Assembly: GCF_000220705.2 (NCBI RefSeq)
Contig: NZ_CP023202.1
Span: forward strand, 496,001-560,000
Direction of reading: 5' to 3'
DNA: 64,000 nt
Source of the DNA: Streptomyces xinghaiensis S187
GTDB lineage: Bacteria; Actinomycetota; Actinomycetes; Streptomycetales; Streptomycetaceae
The position numbers and the translations under genes were made by a program. The notes under the pieces were generated by a model, which saw only the letters and a program-made list of their open reading frames with translations, ran no database searches and was not told the DNA's origin. The first letter of the stretch is position 1. Every line of letters starts with the position of its first letter. This document shows positions 1-8,324 of the stretch, piece by piece.

Positions 1-198
1 GCCGGCGCGACGACGCTCGTGCTCAACATCCGCCGGCTGACCCTGGAGATCGTCGAGAAGGCCCGGGAGGCCGACCTGCGGCTCATCGGCTGGACCGTCA
101 ACACCCAGGACCATCTGCGGCTCGCCCGGGCGTTCGGCCTCGACGGCGGCACCACCGACTTCCCGGAGATCAAGCGCACCTGCCGCTTCACCGCCTGA
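1..198 (+). CDS. Glycerophosphodiester phosphodiesterase, C-terminal end (5' truncated by window)
   Basis: Frame 1 is open from the left edge to a TGA at 196-198 and gives the last 65 residues of a protein. The stretch GWTVNTQDHLRLARAFGLDGGTTDFPE matches, in pieces, the closing strands of the GDPD TIM barrel: family members end with W-T-V-N and a G-hydrophobic-D-G-hydrophobic-T-D-x-P motif. GDPD enzymes hydrolyse glycerophosphodiesters to glycerol 3-phosphate and an alcohol. The catalytic N-terminal part is outside the window, so activity and location cannot be judged. It converges on the GNAT gene with a shared hairpin between them. Confidence 0.75.
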   Translation, partial: AGATTLVLNIRRLTLEIVEKAREADLRLIGWTVNTQDHLRLARAFGLDGGTTDFPEIKRTCRFTA

Positions 199-202
199 GC
201 GG

Positions 203-239
203 GGGCGCCGCGCCCGGGCGCAGCGCGGGCGCGGCGCCC
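203..239. terminator. Bidirectional hairpin between convergent genes
   Basis: A perfect 13-bp inverted repeat (203-215 with 227-239, 11-nt loop) fills the gap between the stop codons of the GDPD gene (198) and the GNAT gene (240). Position and symmetry fit a factor-independent terminator serving both strands. There is no U-tract, as is usual in Streptomyces. Confidence 0.7.
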
Positions 240-803
240 TCAGCCGAGGGGCTTCACCAGCAGTTCGAAGCGGAGATCGCCGCGCTGCGGAATGCCGAAG
301 CGCTCGTCCCCGTACGGGAAGGGGCTGGTGCGGCCGGTACGGCGGTATCCGCGCCGCACGTACCAGGCGATGAGGTCCTCCCGGGCGGTGAGCACCGTCA
401 TCTGCATCTCCCGCGCGCCCCACTCCTCCCGAGCGGTCCGCTCGGCCTCGGCGAGCACCACCCGGCCCAGCCCCTCCCCCTGGAGGGCGGGGCGGACGGC
501 GAACATGCCGAAGTAGGCCAGATCACCGCGGCGCTCCAGCTGGCAGCAGGCGACGAGGGCGCCGTCCCGCTCAGCGACGAGCATCCGGCTGTCCGCGCCC
601 GTCACGACCTCGGCGACCCCTTCGGGGTCGGTGCGCTGCCCCTCCAGCAGATCGGCCTCGGTGGTCCAGCCGGCGCGGCTCGACTCGCCGCGGTAGGCGG
701 ACTCGACCAGCCCGACCAGCGCGGGCACGTCGGCCTCGGCCGCCGTGCGGAACTCGAGTCCGGCGGCGGGCTGGGAAGCGGTGGTTCCGGTGAGCTGGTC
801 CAT
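240..803 (-). CDS. GNAT family N-acetyltransferase
   Basis: 187 residues with the GNAT fold order: N-terminal beta1-alpha1 (FRTAAEADVPALVGLVESAYRG in pieces), beta4 (LAYFGMFAVRP), and the acetyl-CoA pyrophosphate loop QGEGLGR near residues 108-114, the Q/RxxGxG/A motif. The late WYVRRGYRRTGR segment matches the family's common F/Y-Y-x-x-x-G-F/Y motif. It would move an acetyl group from acetyl-CoA to an amine; the substrate cannot be predicted. It is a single gene, convergent with the GDPD gene. Confidence 0.85.
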   Translation of the reverse strand: MDQLTGTTASQPAAGLEFRTAAEADVPALVGLVESAYRGESSRAGWTTEADLLEGQRTDPEGVAEVVTGADSRMLVAERDGALVACCQLERRGDLAYFGMFAVRPALQGEGLGRVVLAEAERTAREEWGAREMQMTVLTAREDLIAWYVRRGYRRTGRTSPFPYGDERFGIPQRGDLRFELLVKPLG

Positions 804-916
804 GGCGTGCGCTCTCTCTCGTGCGGGCCCGCAGGCTCCGACGAGGCTAGCAAGAGCGCCGGAACCCCCGGGAGCGGTCCGGGCGGCCGGCGGTGGCGGT
901 GCGTAGGGTCACCGGC

Positions 917-1309
917 ATGGTGCATGTACTGAGCAGCCGGATTCTGCTGCGGCCCACCGATCCCGACCGGTCGAGGGCCTTCTACGGGGACGCCCTCGGG
1001 CTCGCCGTCCACCGGGAGTTCGGGACGGGGCCCGAGCGCGGCACGGTCTACTTCCTCGGCGGCGGCTTCCTGGAGGTCTCCGGGCGCTCCGAGACCTCTC
1101 CCGCGCCCGGACCGCGGCTGTGGCTGCAGGTCGAGGACGCGGCCGCGGCCCACGAGGAGCTGTCCGCCCGGGGTGTGGAGATCCTGCGGCCACCGCTGAA
1201 GGAACCCTGGGGGCTGATCGAGATGTGGATCGCCGACCCCGACGGGCTGCGGATCTGCGTGGTCGAGATCCCCGCCGACCACCCGATGCGGTACCGGCCG
1301 GGGATCTGA
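917..1309 (+). CDS. VOC family protein (glyoxalase/bleomycin-resistance fold)
   Basis: 130 residues made of one VOC pair of beta-alpha-beta-beta-beta units: the first begins SSRILLRPTDPDRSRAFYGDALG in pieces, the second RLWLQVEDAAAAHEEL and ends WIADPDGLRICVVEI. The late D-P-D/x-G-x-x-hydrophobic stretch is the normal VOC end. Metal ligands are not clear. The ATG at 917 is preferred to an upstream codon at 893 because the fold starts there; a TAGGGT -10-like element lies about 8 nt before it, which suggests a leaderless transcript. Function unknown. Confidence 0.75.
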   Translation: MVHVLSSRILLRPTDPDRSRAFYGDALGLAVHREFGTGPERGTVYFLGGGFLEVSGRSETSPAPGPRLWLQVEDAAAAHEELSARGVEILRPPLKEPWGLIEMWIADPDGLRICVVEIPADHPMRYRPGI

Positions 1310-1510
1310 CGCGGGGACGGCGGGCGGGGCCGGCGCACGGGGCCGGGCCGCTTCCCGCCGTGCGCGCCCCCTCTCCCTGCGCGCGTTCCGCCCCCCGCCG
1401 CTCCCGGACGCCGTATGCCCCCGGTGCGCCCGTCGCTGCCTTCGTGCGCTCCCGTGCGGGGCGGCTCCACCGGGCAGCTTCCCGGCGTACCGGCACCGGG
1501 GAGGTGAGCC

Positions 1511-2191
1511 GTGCACGGACCGCCGCTGATCGGCTGGCTGCTGACCGCTCTCTGCGGGGCGAGCGCCGTCCACTGCCTGCTGCGGATGCGCGCGGGCCCG
1601 TCCGCGCGGCGCGGGGAGGCGGGGGGCGAGGCCCTGATGGGGCTCGGTATGGCGGCGATGGCCGTGCCCGTCGCGGCGGTGAGCGGTCAGGACTGGCTGC
1701 CGGCGGCGTTCGCCGGGGTGTTCGGGCTCTCCTGCGCGGTGTCGCTCGCCCTGGCCGCGGCCTCCCCGTGGAGAGGGGGCGCGGGCCTGCACCACGGCCA
1801 CCACGCGGTGAGCTCCGCCGCGATGGTCCACATGGGGCTCGCCATGTCCGCCGCCCCGCACGCGGCGGGGCACGCCGGGCACGGGGCCGCCGCCTCGCAG
1901 ACCGGCGGACTGCCGCTGCTCACCGGGGCACTCCTGGGGTACTTCGCCCTGTACGCGCTGTGGACCGGGCTGCGGCTGGCGCCGCTGCCGGCCGTGGTCC
2001 GGGGCGCGGCCGCGGCCGGCGCCCCCGGGGCGGCCGCCGCCGGCGGTCCTGAGGCCCCGTTGTCCGTCGTACGGGGAGCGGCCGGCGGCTCGCCGGCGAG
2101 CGGCGGGTCCGAGTCCGGGTCCGGGGACCTGCTGACCGTCTTCCGGCTGGTGATGGCGATGGCCATGGCCGCCATGCTGATGACGCTCTGA
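1511..2191 (+). CDS. DUF5134 family membrane protein
   Basis: 226 residues. The N-terminus MHGPPLIGWLLTALCGASA resembles the DUF5134 family found in actinobacteria. Several hydrophobic segments are visible (about 5-22, 40-60, 65-85, 130-155, 210-226), so it is an integral membrane protein. A conserved His-rich segment (LHHGHHAVSSAAMVHMG, then HAAGHAGHG) at about 95-125 could bind metal. GTG start with GGAGG 6 nt upstream. The family has no assigned function; members are often near copper or M56 peptidase genes, as here. Confidence 0.7.
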   Translation: MHGPPLIGWLLTALCGASAVHCLLRMRAGPSARRGEAGGEALMGLGMAAMAVPVAAVSGQDWLPAAFAGVFGLSCAVSLALAAASPWRGGAGLHHGHHAVSSAAMVHMGLAMSAAPHAAGHAGHGAAASQTGGLPLLTGALLGYFALYALWTGLRLAPLPAVVRGAAAAGAPGAAAAGGPEAPLSVVRGAAGGSPASGGSESGSGDLLTVFRLVMAMAMAAMLMTL

Positions 2192-2310
2192 GGAGAGCGG
2201 CCTCCGGCGCCCCTTTCGCCCGGCCCGCCCCCGGATCGCGCCGGTGGCGTGCGTCACTCCGCGGCCGGCTCCGTACCGGCCGGGCGCTCCGCGCTCGTAG
2301 GCTGGCGGCC

Positions 2311-3276
2311 ATGATGCTCCCGCTCGCGCTGATCGTCCTCGGCGGGCTCACCGCGGCCCTGGCCCCCCGTCTGCTGCGGCGTGCCGAGTGGCCGGACCGG
2401 GAACCGGTGGTCGCCCTGTGGGTGTGGCAGTGCGTCGTGGCCGCCGTGCTGCTGTGCGCCGTGCTCGCGATGGCGCTGACCGGCTCCGCCGCCTGGGAGC
2501 TCGTGCGCGGTCATGTCTTCGCGCCCGCGCCGCACGGCGTGGTCGAGGCCTACGCCTTCGGCGCGTACGGCCCCTGGTCCGGTGCGGTGGCCGTCGCGCT
2601 GGCCGGCGGGGGGCTGTGGAGCGCCGCGATGCTCGCCCGCGAGGTGCGCAGGGCCCGCGCGGAGCGCAGGCGCCGGCGTGCGGAGCTGCTCGCGCGCTCC
2701 CCCCGGCTGCCCGGTGAGCCCTCTCTGGACGAGGCGTCCCCGGGAGCGCCGGAGCCGGAGGACCGTCTCGTCGTCCTCGAAGGCGAACGCCCGGAGGCGT
2801 GGTGGCTGCCGGGCACCACGCCGCGGCTCGTCATCACCACGGCCGCGCTGCGCCGGCTGGGCCGCCGCCGGCTGGACGCCGTCCTGGCCCATGAGCAGGG
2901 TCACGCGCGGGCGCACCACGACTGGCTGCTGTACTGCTCCGGCGCGCTGGCGACGGGCTTTCCGCGGGTTCCGGTCTTCGCCTCCTTCCGGGACGAGGTG
3001 CACCGCCTGGTCGAACTGGCGGCCGATGACGTCGCCTCACGCCGCCACGGGCGGCTGACGACCGCCCTGGCCCTGGTCGAACTCAACGAGGAACGCGGCG
3101 TGTTCGGCCCCGTCCCCACGCCGCTGGCGCAGGTACCCGACCGGGTGAACCGGCTGCTGTCGGCCCGTCCGCGGCTGAGCCCCGCCCGCCGGCTGCGGCT
3201 GACGGCCGCCGCCGCGCTGGTCCCCGTGGTGCCGCTGTTGCTCGCTTTTGTACCGGGACTCAGCGCGCTGAAGTAG
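2311..3276 (+). CDS. M56 family (BlaR1-like) membrane metallopeptidase
   Basis: 321 residues. Transmembrane segments lie at about 2-20, 34-54, 90-110 and 295-315. The zinc motif HEQGH (HExxH) is at about 195-199, within VLAHEQGHARAHHDW, and ELAADDVA at about 232-239 supplies the third-ligand Glu region, as in BlaR1/MecR1 and CseA-like M56 peptidases. It acts at the membrane and cleaves a protein substrate. No BlaI/MecI-type repressor gene is adjacent, so the partner is unknown. The start has no good ribosome binding site; a TAGGCT element lies about 12 nt upstream, again suggesting a leaderless mRNA. Confidence 0.85.
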   Translation: MMLPLALIVLGGLTAALAPRLLRRAEWPDREPVVALWVWQCVVAAVLLCAVLAMALTGSAAWELVRGHVFAPAPHGVVEAYAFGAYGPWSGAVAVALAGGGLWSAAMLAREVRRARAERRRRRAELLARSPRLPGEPSLDEASPGAPEPEDRLVVLEGERPEAWWLPGTTPRLVITTAALRRLGRRRLDAVLAHEQGHARAHHDWLLYCSGALATGFPRVPVFASFRDEVHRLVELAADDVASRRHGRLTTALALVELNEERGVFGPVPTPLAQVPDRVNRLLSARPRLSPARRLRLTAAAALVPVVPLLLAFVPGLSALK

Positions 3277-3301
3277 TTTCCGGGGGCCGATCGCGGCCAG
3301 G

Positions 3302-4042
3302 ATGCATGTCATGCGGACGTCCTCCCCCACCGTCCCCGCCCCCACCGGCCGCCGCCCCCACCGCGCGACCGGCCATCTCTGGGCCGCGGCCCTGTGCGCC
3401 CTCCCGGCCGCCGTCCTGCTGGCGCTGGTCGCCGTGGAGTGGGGCCCGCTGCTCGCGCTCGACCGGACCGTCGCCACCGGGCTGCACGAGTCCGCCCGGG
3501 AGAACCCCGGCTTCACCCAGGCCAACCGGGTGCTCACCGACTGGGTGTGGGATCCCTGGACCATGCGGCTCGCGCTGCTGCCGGCCGTCCTGGCTCTGCT
3601 GCTGTCCCGCCGGGGCGGCGGACGGACGACCGCGCTGTGGCTGGTCGTGACCCTGCTGATCGGCTCGGTCCTCCAGCAGGGCCTGAAGTTCCTCGTCGAC
3701 CGTCCGCGCCCGCGGTGGAGGGAGCCGGTGGACTCGGCGCACTACGCGGCGTTCCCGTCGGGACACGCGATGACGGCCGCGTTCGTCTGCATCCTGCTGC
3801 TGTGGCTCGCCCATCGCGCGGGTGTGCGGGGAGCGCTGATGCGGGCCGCGGCGGCCGCGGCCGCCGTGTCCGTCGCCGGGGTCGGTTTCACCCGCGTCTA
3901 CCTGGGGGTCCACTGGCCCTCCGACGTGGTGGGCGGCTGGCTGCTGGGAGCGGCCGCGGCCTCCGCGGCCGTCGCCGTCCACCACCGGTACGGGGCGCAA
4001 CGTACGGAAACCCTTGAACCGCCGGGGACGGCCGGGGAATGA
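3302..4042 (+). CDS. PAP2 superfamily phosphatase (membrane)
   Basis: 246 residues with the three phosphatidic-acid phosphatase motifs: KFLVDRPRPRW (motif 1, KxxxxxxRP) near 124-134, PSGHAMT (motif 2) near 152-158, and RVYLGVHWPSDVVGG (motif 3, SRxxxxxHxxxD variant) near 200-214. Five to six hydrophobic segments surround them. It dephosphorylates a lipid phosphate or prenyl diphosphate at the membrane; undecaprenyl-diphosphate recycling is one option for this family. The stop is followed 7 nt later by the HAD gene start, so the two are probably co-transcribed. Confidence 0.88.
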   Translation: MHVMRTSSPTVPAPTGRRPHRATGHLWAAALCALPAAVLLALVAVEWGPLLALDRTVATGLHESARENPGFTQANRVLTDWVWDPWTMRLALLPAVLALLLSRRGGGRTTALWLVVTLLIGSVLQQGLKFLVDRPRPRWREPVDSAHYAAFPSGHAMTAAFVCILLLWLAHRAGVRGALMRAAAAAAAVSVAGVGFTRVYLGVHWPSDVVGGWLLGAAAASAAVAVHHRYGAQRTETLEPPGTAGE

Positions 4043-4049
4043 TCACCGC

Positions 4050-4745
4050 ATGGCGATCACCGGCGTGCTCTTCGACTTCTCCGGCACCCTCTTCCGCATC
4101 GAGACCGTGGAGCGCTGGCTGCGCGTCACCCTGGACCGGCTCGGGGTCGCGGTGCCGGAGGCGGAGCTGGCGCACTGGGCGGAACGGCTGGCCAGGGCGG
4201 GCGCGCTGCCCGGGGGATCGTCCCCGCACGGCGTGCCCGAGCGTCTGGCCCCGCTCTGGGAGGTGCGCGACTGCGCCGCCGAGCACCACCGGGAACTCTT
4301 CACCGGGCTGGCGCGGGAGGCGGCGCTGCCCTGGCCGGAGGCGTACGAGGCCCTCTACGACCGGCACATGGAACCGGGCGCCTGGACCCCCTATCCGGAC
4401 GCCTCCGAGGTGCTCGGGGCGCTGCGCGAGCGGGGCAAGCGGATCGCCGTCGTGTCGAACATCGGCTGGGATCTGCGCCCGGTCTTCCGGGAGCACGGTC
4501 TGGACGGCTTCGTGGACGCCTACGTGCTGTCGTACGAGCACGGCGTGGCCAAACCCGACGAGCGGCTCTTCCGGGCCGCCTGCGAGGCGCTGGACGTGAC
4601 GCCCCGGGAGACGCTGATGGTGGGCGACGACGTGCGGGCGGACGGCGGCGCGACGGCGGCGGGCTGCGCCCTGGAACTGGTGGAGCGGCTGCCGGTGGCC
4701 GAACGTCCCGACGGGCTGCGCCCCGTGCTCGGCCGGCTCGGCTGA
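4050..4745 (+). CDS. HAD superfamily hydrolase
   Basis: 231 residues. Motif I is FDFSGTLF: the first Asp is present and the usual D-x-D second Asp is replaced by Ser, as in haloacid dehalogenase-type members. Motif II is IAVVSNIGWD; motif III/IV is the KPD (VAKPDERLF) and GDD (MVGDDVRAD) region. A helical cap lies between residues about 20 and 95. The lack of the second motif I Asp argues for dehalogenase or another HAD subclass over a standard phosphatase. The start at 4050 puts the fold first; an upstream in-frame ATG at 4014 would overlap the PAP2 gene. Confidence 0.8.
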   Translation: MAITGVLFDFSGTLFRIETVERWLRVTLDRLGVAVPEAELAHWAERLARAGALPGGSSPHGVPERLAPLWEVRDCAAEHHRELFTGLAREAALPWPEAYEALYDRHMEPGAWTPYPDASEVLGALRERGKRIAVVSNIGWDLRPVFREHGLDGFVDAYVLSYEHGVAKPDERLFRAACEALDVTPRETLMVGDDVRADGGATAAGCALELVERLPVAERPDGLRPVLGRLG

Positions 4746-4768
4746 GCCGGCCCGGAATCCTTCCGAAA

Positions 4769-4811
4769 CCGCCGTTTTCGGGCGATCCCCCGCGTCGCCC
4801 GAAAACGGCGG
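4769..4811 (+). terminator. Strong hairpin after the HAD gene
   Basis: Perfect 17-bp inverted repeat (4769-4785 with 4795-4811, 9-nt loop) starting 23 nt after the HAD stop codon. The flanks extend the pairing imperfectly. A clear intrinsic-type terminator that separates the PAP2-HAD pair from the tetR gene. Confidence 0.8.
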
Positions 4812-4825
4812 CGGTCTCGGAAACA

Positions 4826-4844
4826 CCTCTGAACAGGCCAGAGG
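4826..4844. promoter_or_regulatory. Inverted repeat upstream of tetR-type gene, possible operator
   Basis: CCTCTG-N7-CAGAGG, 54 nt before the start of the TetR-type regulator. TetR proteins usually bind palindromes in their own promoter. This is the only clean palindrome in the short gap apart from the terminator, but the half-sites are short. Confidence 0.35.
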
Positions 4845-4897
4845 CGGCACCTCACTGAGTATATTGGCCCGGAGCCAGTCAACGCAGGAGTTACAGC

Positions 4898-5536
4898 ATG
4901 TCCCCGCGAAGCGCATCGGTCAATGAAGAGTTGCGCCGTCGCTCCCGCGAACGGCTGCTCCAGGCGACGGTCGAACTGGTCGGCGAGCGCGGGTACGAGG
5001 CGACGACCTTGGCCGACATCGCCGACCGGGCGGGCGCGGCCCGCGGACTCGTCTCGTACTACTTCCCGGGCAAGCGGCAGTTGCTCCAGTCCGCCGTGCA
5101 CCGGCTGATGCACCTGACACTGGAGGCCGCGCTGCGGCGGGAGCCGCGCACCGAGGACGGCGAGGAACTGCTCGCCCGGGCCATCGACGCCATCCTCGGC
5201 ATCGCCCGCGACCACCCCACGCTGATGCGCACCCACATGGCGGGCATCCTCACCGCCGAGGGTTTCGTGCAGTGCCCGGAGCAGCAGCGGCTGGCCGTGC
5301 TGCTCCGCGACACCGTCGTCCGCTACGGCTCCAGGCACCCGGACTCGGACTATCCGCTGCTGCGCGCCCTGCTCATGGGCGCGGTGGTGGCGGTCCTGCT
5401 GCCGGGGGCGCCGCTGCCCCCGGCGCTGCTGCGATCGGAGCTGTTCCAGCGCTTCGGGCTGGAGTGGGAACTCGGTGTCCCGCCGGGCGAGGAGCCGCCC
5501 GGCGGGACGCTTCCGCGTGCCGTGGTTCAGCGGTAG
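4898..5536 (+). CDS. TetR/AcrR family transcriptional regulator
   Basis: 212 residues. The N-terminal helix-turn-helix runs from about 15 to 62 (RERLLQATVELVGERGYEAT, then TLADIADRAGAARGLVSYYFPGKRQLL in pieces), with the family's xxYYxFxxK hallmark as SYYFPGKR. The C-terminal helical ligand domain (70-195) is not recognisable beyond family level. ATG start with GGAG 8 nt upstream. Its 3' end overlaps the convergent LVIVD gene by 10 nt. No adjacent efflux pump indicates the target; autoregulation through the upstream palindrome is possible. Confidence 0.88.
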   Translation: MSPRSASVNEELRRRSRERLLQATVELVGERGYEATTLADIADRAGAARGLVSYYFPGKRQLLQSAVHRLMHLTLEAALRREPRTEDGEELLARAIDAILGIARDHPTLMRTHMAGILTAEGFVQCPEQQRLAVLLRDTVVRYGSRHPDSDYPLLRALLMGAVVAVLLPGAPLPPALLRSELFQRFGLEWELGVPPGEEPPGGTLPRAVVQR

Positions 5537-7002
5537 TCGGGCTGCGTCTGCACGTTGAGCTCGTGCAGACGCACCCGCGCGGCGCCGGCCGTGCGGCGGT
5601 CGTCGACGCGCAGGACGTCGAAGCCCTTGGCGATGTCGTTCGAGTAGATGTGGCCGTTGTAGTAGTAGGCGGACCAGGAGCCGCCCAGGGTCAGGGTGTC
5701 GGCGGAGATGGGGCCTCGCTCGAAGTAGCCGATCTCCTTCGGCCGGGAGGAGTCGGTGAACTCCCAGACCGAGACGCCGCCCTGGTACCAGGCCTGGACC
5801 ATGATGTCGCGGCCCCTGACCGGGATGAGCGAGCCGTTGTGGGCCACGCAGTTCTCGGTGTCCGCCTGGTGGCGCGGGATCTTGAAGTAGCTGCGGAACA
5901 CCAGTTCCCGGTGGTGGCCCCGGCGCTTCAGGTCGTAGATGCCGTTGGCGCCGCGCTCGGGTCCGACCTCGGCGTTGCAGGTCGCGGCACCGCCGCCGCC
6001 CAGTTCGTCGGTGAAGACGACCTTGTCGCCGTCCTCACTGAAGGTCGCCGAGTGCCAGAACGCGAAGTTGGTGTTGTCCCGGACCCGGTCGATCACCCTG
6101 GGGCGCGCCGGGTCGGAGATGTCCATCAGGATGCCGTCGCCCATGCAGGCCCCGGCGGCCAGCCGCTTCTTCGGGAAGGCCGTGATGTCGTGGCAGCCGG
6201 TGGTTTCGTAACTGCTGCCCTCGGAGCCGGAGTTGCCGCCGTCCGGGAAGAGGACGGGGAAGTCGATGACCGCCGAGCGCTCCGGTGCCTTCCGCGGGAC
6301 CTTGATCACCGAGATGCCGTCGTGCGGCGGTTGGCAGTCGGGGAAGTCCTCGCTCGGGAAGTACGAGGAGACGTAGACGTACACATTGCGCTTCTGCGGC
6401 ACCAGCGTGTGGGTGTGCGAGCCGCAGGCGGTCTCGACGGCGGCGACGTAGCGGGGGTTCCGCTTGTCGCTGATGTCGAAGATCTTCATGCCCTCCCAGG
6501 ACGACTTCTCACTGGCGGGCTGGGAGGTGCTGTTGCAGGAGTTGTCGCTGCGCGAGGAGTCGGTGGAGAGGAAGAGCAGGTTCCCGGAGACGGAGATGTC
6601 GTTCTGGCCGCCGGGGCAGAGCACTTGGCTCACGGTCTTCGGGGACCGCGGGTTGCCGATGTCGTAGATGGTGAAGCCGTCGTAGTTGCCGGCGAAGGCG
6701 TAACGGCCCTGGAACGCCAGATCGGTGTTCAGGCTGCCGAGGGCGCCCTTGCCGACACTGGCGAGGTGTTTGATGTTCTTGCTGTGGACGATCTCGTCCA
6801 CACCCGGGATGTCGCCGTTCTCCATGGCCGCGCGGGTGTCGGCCGCGAGCTCCTTCGACATCCGCTTCCCGTCGGTCGCGTCACCGGGGTCGGGTGTCGC
6901 GGCCGCGGGACCTGCGGCCAGGAATGAGGCGATCAGCCCGAAGGCCGCCACCGCCACGCCCAGGCGTCTGCGCCGCACGCGGGGTATGTGCAACGACGTC
7001 AC
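5527..7002 (-). CDS. Secreted LVIVD-repeat beta-propeller protein
   Basis: 491 residues. The N-terminus has an Arg-rich start, a hydrophobic core (about 14-30) and an A-A-A cleavage region, a clear export signal. The mature part contains repeats of the LVIVD type (FTIYDIGNPRSPK, MKIFDISDKRNPRY, ILMDISDPARPRV, VSVWEFTDSSRPKE), each an I/V-x-D-I-S-D-P-x-x-P unit, as expected for a beta-propeller. Several Cys (in LCPGGQND, NSCNST, TACGSH, DCQPP, TGCHD, GACMGD) suggest disulfides outside the cell. GTG start with GGGAGG 6 nt upstream. It is divergent from the DUF305 lipoprotein. No enzyme function known. Confidence 0.8.
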   Translation of the reverse strand: MTSLHIPRVRRRRLGVAVAAFGLIASFLAAGPAAATPDPGDATDGKRMSKELAADTRAAMENGDIPGVDEIVHSKNIKHLASVGKGALGSLNTDLAFQGRYAFAGNYDGFTIYDIGNPRSPKTVSQVLCPGGQNDISVSGNLLFLSTDSSRSDNSCNSTSQPASEKSSWEGMKIFDISDKRNPRYVAAVETACGSHTHTLVPQKRNVYVYVSSYFPSEDFPDCQPPHDGISVIKVPRKAPERSAVIDFPVLFPDGGNSGSEGSSYETTGCHDITAFPKKRLAAGACMGDGILMDISDPARPRVIDRVRDNTNFAFWHSATFSEDGDKVVFTDELGGGGAATCNAEVGPERGANGIYDLKRRGHHRELVFRSYFKIPRHQADTENCVAHNGSLIPVRGRDIMVQAWYQGGVSVWEFTDSSRPKEIGYFERGPISADTLTLGGSWSAYYYNGHIYSNDIAKGFDVLRVDDRRTAGAARVRLHELNVQTQPDYR

Positions 7003-7019
7003 TGAGACCTCCCTCGTTT

Positions 7020-7039
7020 ACCGTTCAACGGCGAACGGT
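7020..7039. promoter_or_regulatory. Palindrome between LVIVD and DUF305 genes, candidate operator
   Basis: ACCGTTC-N6-GAACGGT, a perfect 7-bp inverted repeat 17 nt upstream of the LVIVD start codon and inside the divergent gap 7003-7141. The position fits a regulator site controlling one or both genes. Confidence 0.45.
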
Positions 7040-7141
7040 GTGTCAACTCCGCAGTATCGCCGCCCACATGTACATCTCAACAGTGATTAACGAAGATGTG
7101 TTCGTAGCCGGTGTCCGCTCCGACCCGACCCTGGAGGTCCC

Positions 7142-7807
7142 GTGTTCCACCGCCGGATGACGGGCCGTGCCCGTTCGCTGCTCCTCGCGTCCACCGCGGC
7201 GGCCGCGGTACTGGCCCTCCCGGCCTGCGAGGCGGACGGTTCCGCCCCGGCGAAGGCGGACGGCGGGCCCTCCGTGGTCGCGCCGGGCAGACCGGGCGAG
7301 GCGGCCGAGACCCTCTCGGCGGACGAGGCCAGGAAGGCCGGCCGCGAGGACTCCGTCCCCAACGCCGCCGACGTGCGCTTCGTGCGGATGATGATCGTCC
7401 ACCACCGGCAGGCCCTGACCATGGCCGCGCTCGCGGAGAAGCACGCGGACTCGAAGGGTGTCAAGGGGATCGCGCGGCGGATCGCGGCGGCGCAGGGCCC
7501 CGAGATCGGGGCGCTGGAGGGCTGGCTCGACCAGCGGGGCGAGCCGCGCGAGGAGAAGGAGGCGCACGGGCACGACCACGGCGCGATGCCCGGCATGGCC
7601 ACGCAGGCGGAGCTCGACCGGCTCTCGGCCGCCCGCGGGGACGCCTTCGACGAGCTCTTCGTCAAGCTGATGATCACTCACCACCAGGGCGCGGTGACCA
7701 TGGCCACCGAGGTGCTCAAGGAGGGGAACGACGTGCTGGTGGAGGAGATGGCCACCGGGATGAGCGTCCAGCAGACCGCGGAGATCGGGCGGATGCGGGA
7801 GCTGTGA
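7142..7807 (+). CDS. DUF305 family lipoprotein
   Basis: 221 residues. The N-terminus has Arg residues, a hydrophobic run and a lipobox-like LPAC (Cys about residue 29), so it is likely a lipoprotein. Two DUF305 halves are present: VRFVRMMIVHHRQALTMA in pieces near 79-96 and LFVKLMITHHQGAVTMA near 173-189, each with the paired His and M-x-x motif. A His/Met-rich linker (HGHDHGAMPGM) lies between them. The fold is ferritin-like and the motifs suggest metal, perhaps copper, binding, but function is not established. GTG start with GGAGG upstream. Confidence 0.85.
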   Translation: MFHRRMTGRARSLLLASTAAAAVLALPACEADGSAPAKADGGPSVVAPGRPGEAAETLSADEARKAGREDSVPNAADVRFVRMMIVHHRQALTMAALAEKHADSKGVKGIARRIAAAQGPEIGALEGWLDQRGEPREEKEAHGHDHGAMPGMATQAELDRLSAARGDAFDELFVKLMITHHQGAVTMATEVLKEGNDVLVEEMATGMSVQQTAEIGRMREL

Positions 7808-7849
7808 CGCCCCGGCGGGCCTGCTTTCCCGGCGGGCGGTGACGGAGAG

Positions 7850-7867
7850 CGGGAGCCGCCGCTCCCG
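7850..7867. terminator. Short hairpin between convergent DUF305 and ArsR-type genes
   Basis: CGGGAGC-CGCC-GCTCCCG, a 7-bp stem with a 4-nt loop in the 120-bp gap between two convergent stop codons. Confidence 0.45.
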
Positions 7868-7927
7868 TCCGTCCCCGCCGTGTCCGTCCCCGCCGCGTCC
7901 GTCTGCGCCGCGCCGGACCGCGCAGCC

Positions 7928-8296
7928 TCAGTCCTCGCCGCGCCCGTCGTCCTCGTGGAGCCGGCCCGCCTGGAGTGCGGCAGCCCGGAGCAGGCTGTCG
8001 AGCAGGCCCGGGAAGAGTGCGTCGAGATCGTCGCGGCGGAGGCCGTTCATCTTGGCCGTCCCCCGGTAGCACTGGCTGATCACGCCGCTCTCGCGCAACA
8101 CCCTGAAGTGGTGCGTGGTCGTGGACTTGCTGACGGGGAGGTCGAAGAGCGAGCAGGACAGCTCCTCCTCGGCGGTGGCGAGACTCCGGACGATGCGCAG
8201 CCGCATGGGGTCGGAGAGCGCGTGCAGCACGCCTTCGAGCCGGATCGCGTTCCGTGGCGGATGGTCCAGGGTGCGGCTCGGTGCGGGGGTGGTCAC
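7928..8296 (-). CDS. ArsR-type winged-helix transcriptional repressor
   Basis: 122 residues. The winged helix covers about 18-90: LHALSDPMRLRIVRSLATAEE, then LPVSKSTTTHHFRVLRESGVI (recognition helix with the TTTHHF segment), then the wing QCYRGTAKMNGLRRDDL. Two Cys (in LSCSLF and SQCYRG) could sense thiol-reactive compounds, but this is inference. GTG start with GAGGAG 6 nt upstream. It is divergent from the OYE gene, and two TACGA-N6-TCGTA palindromes lie between them, so it probably represses both promoters. Confidence 0.88.
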   Translation of the reverse strand: MTTPAPSRTLDHPPRNAIRLEGVLHALSDPMRLRIVRSLATAEEELSCSLFDLPVSKSTTTHHFRVLRESGVISQCYRGTAKMNGLRRDDLDALFPGLLDSLLRAAALQAGRLHEDDGRGED

Positions 8297-8324
8297 GGCG
8301 GCTCCTCGGAACGACGGGCTCCCC

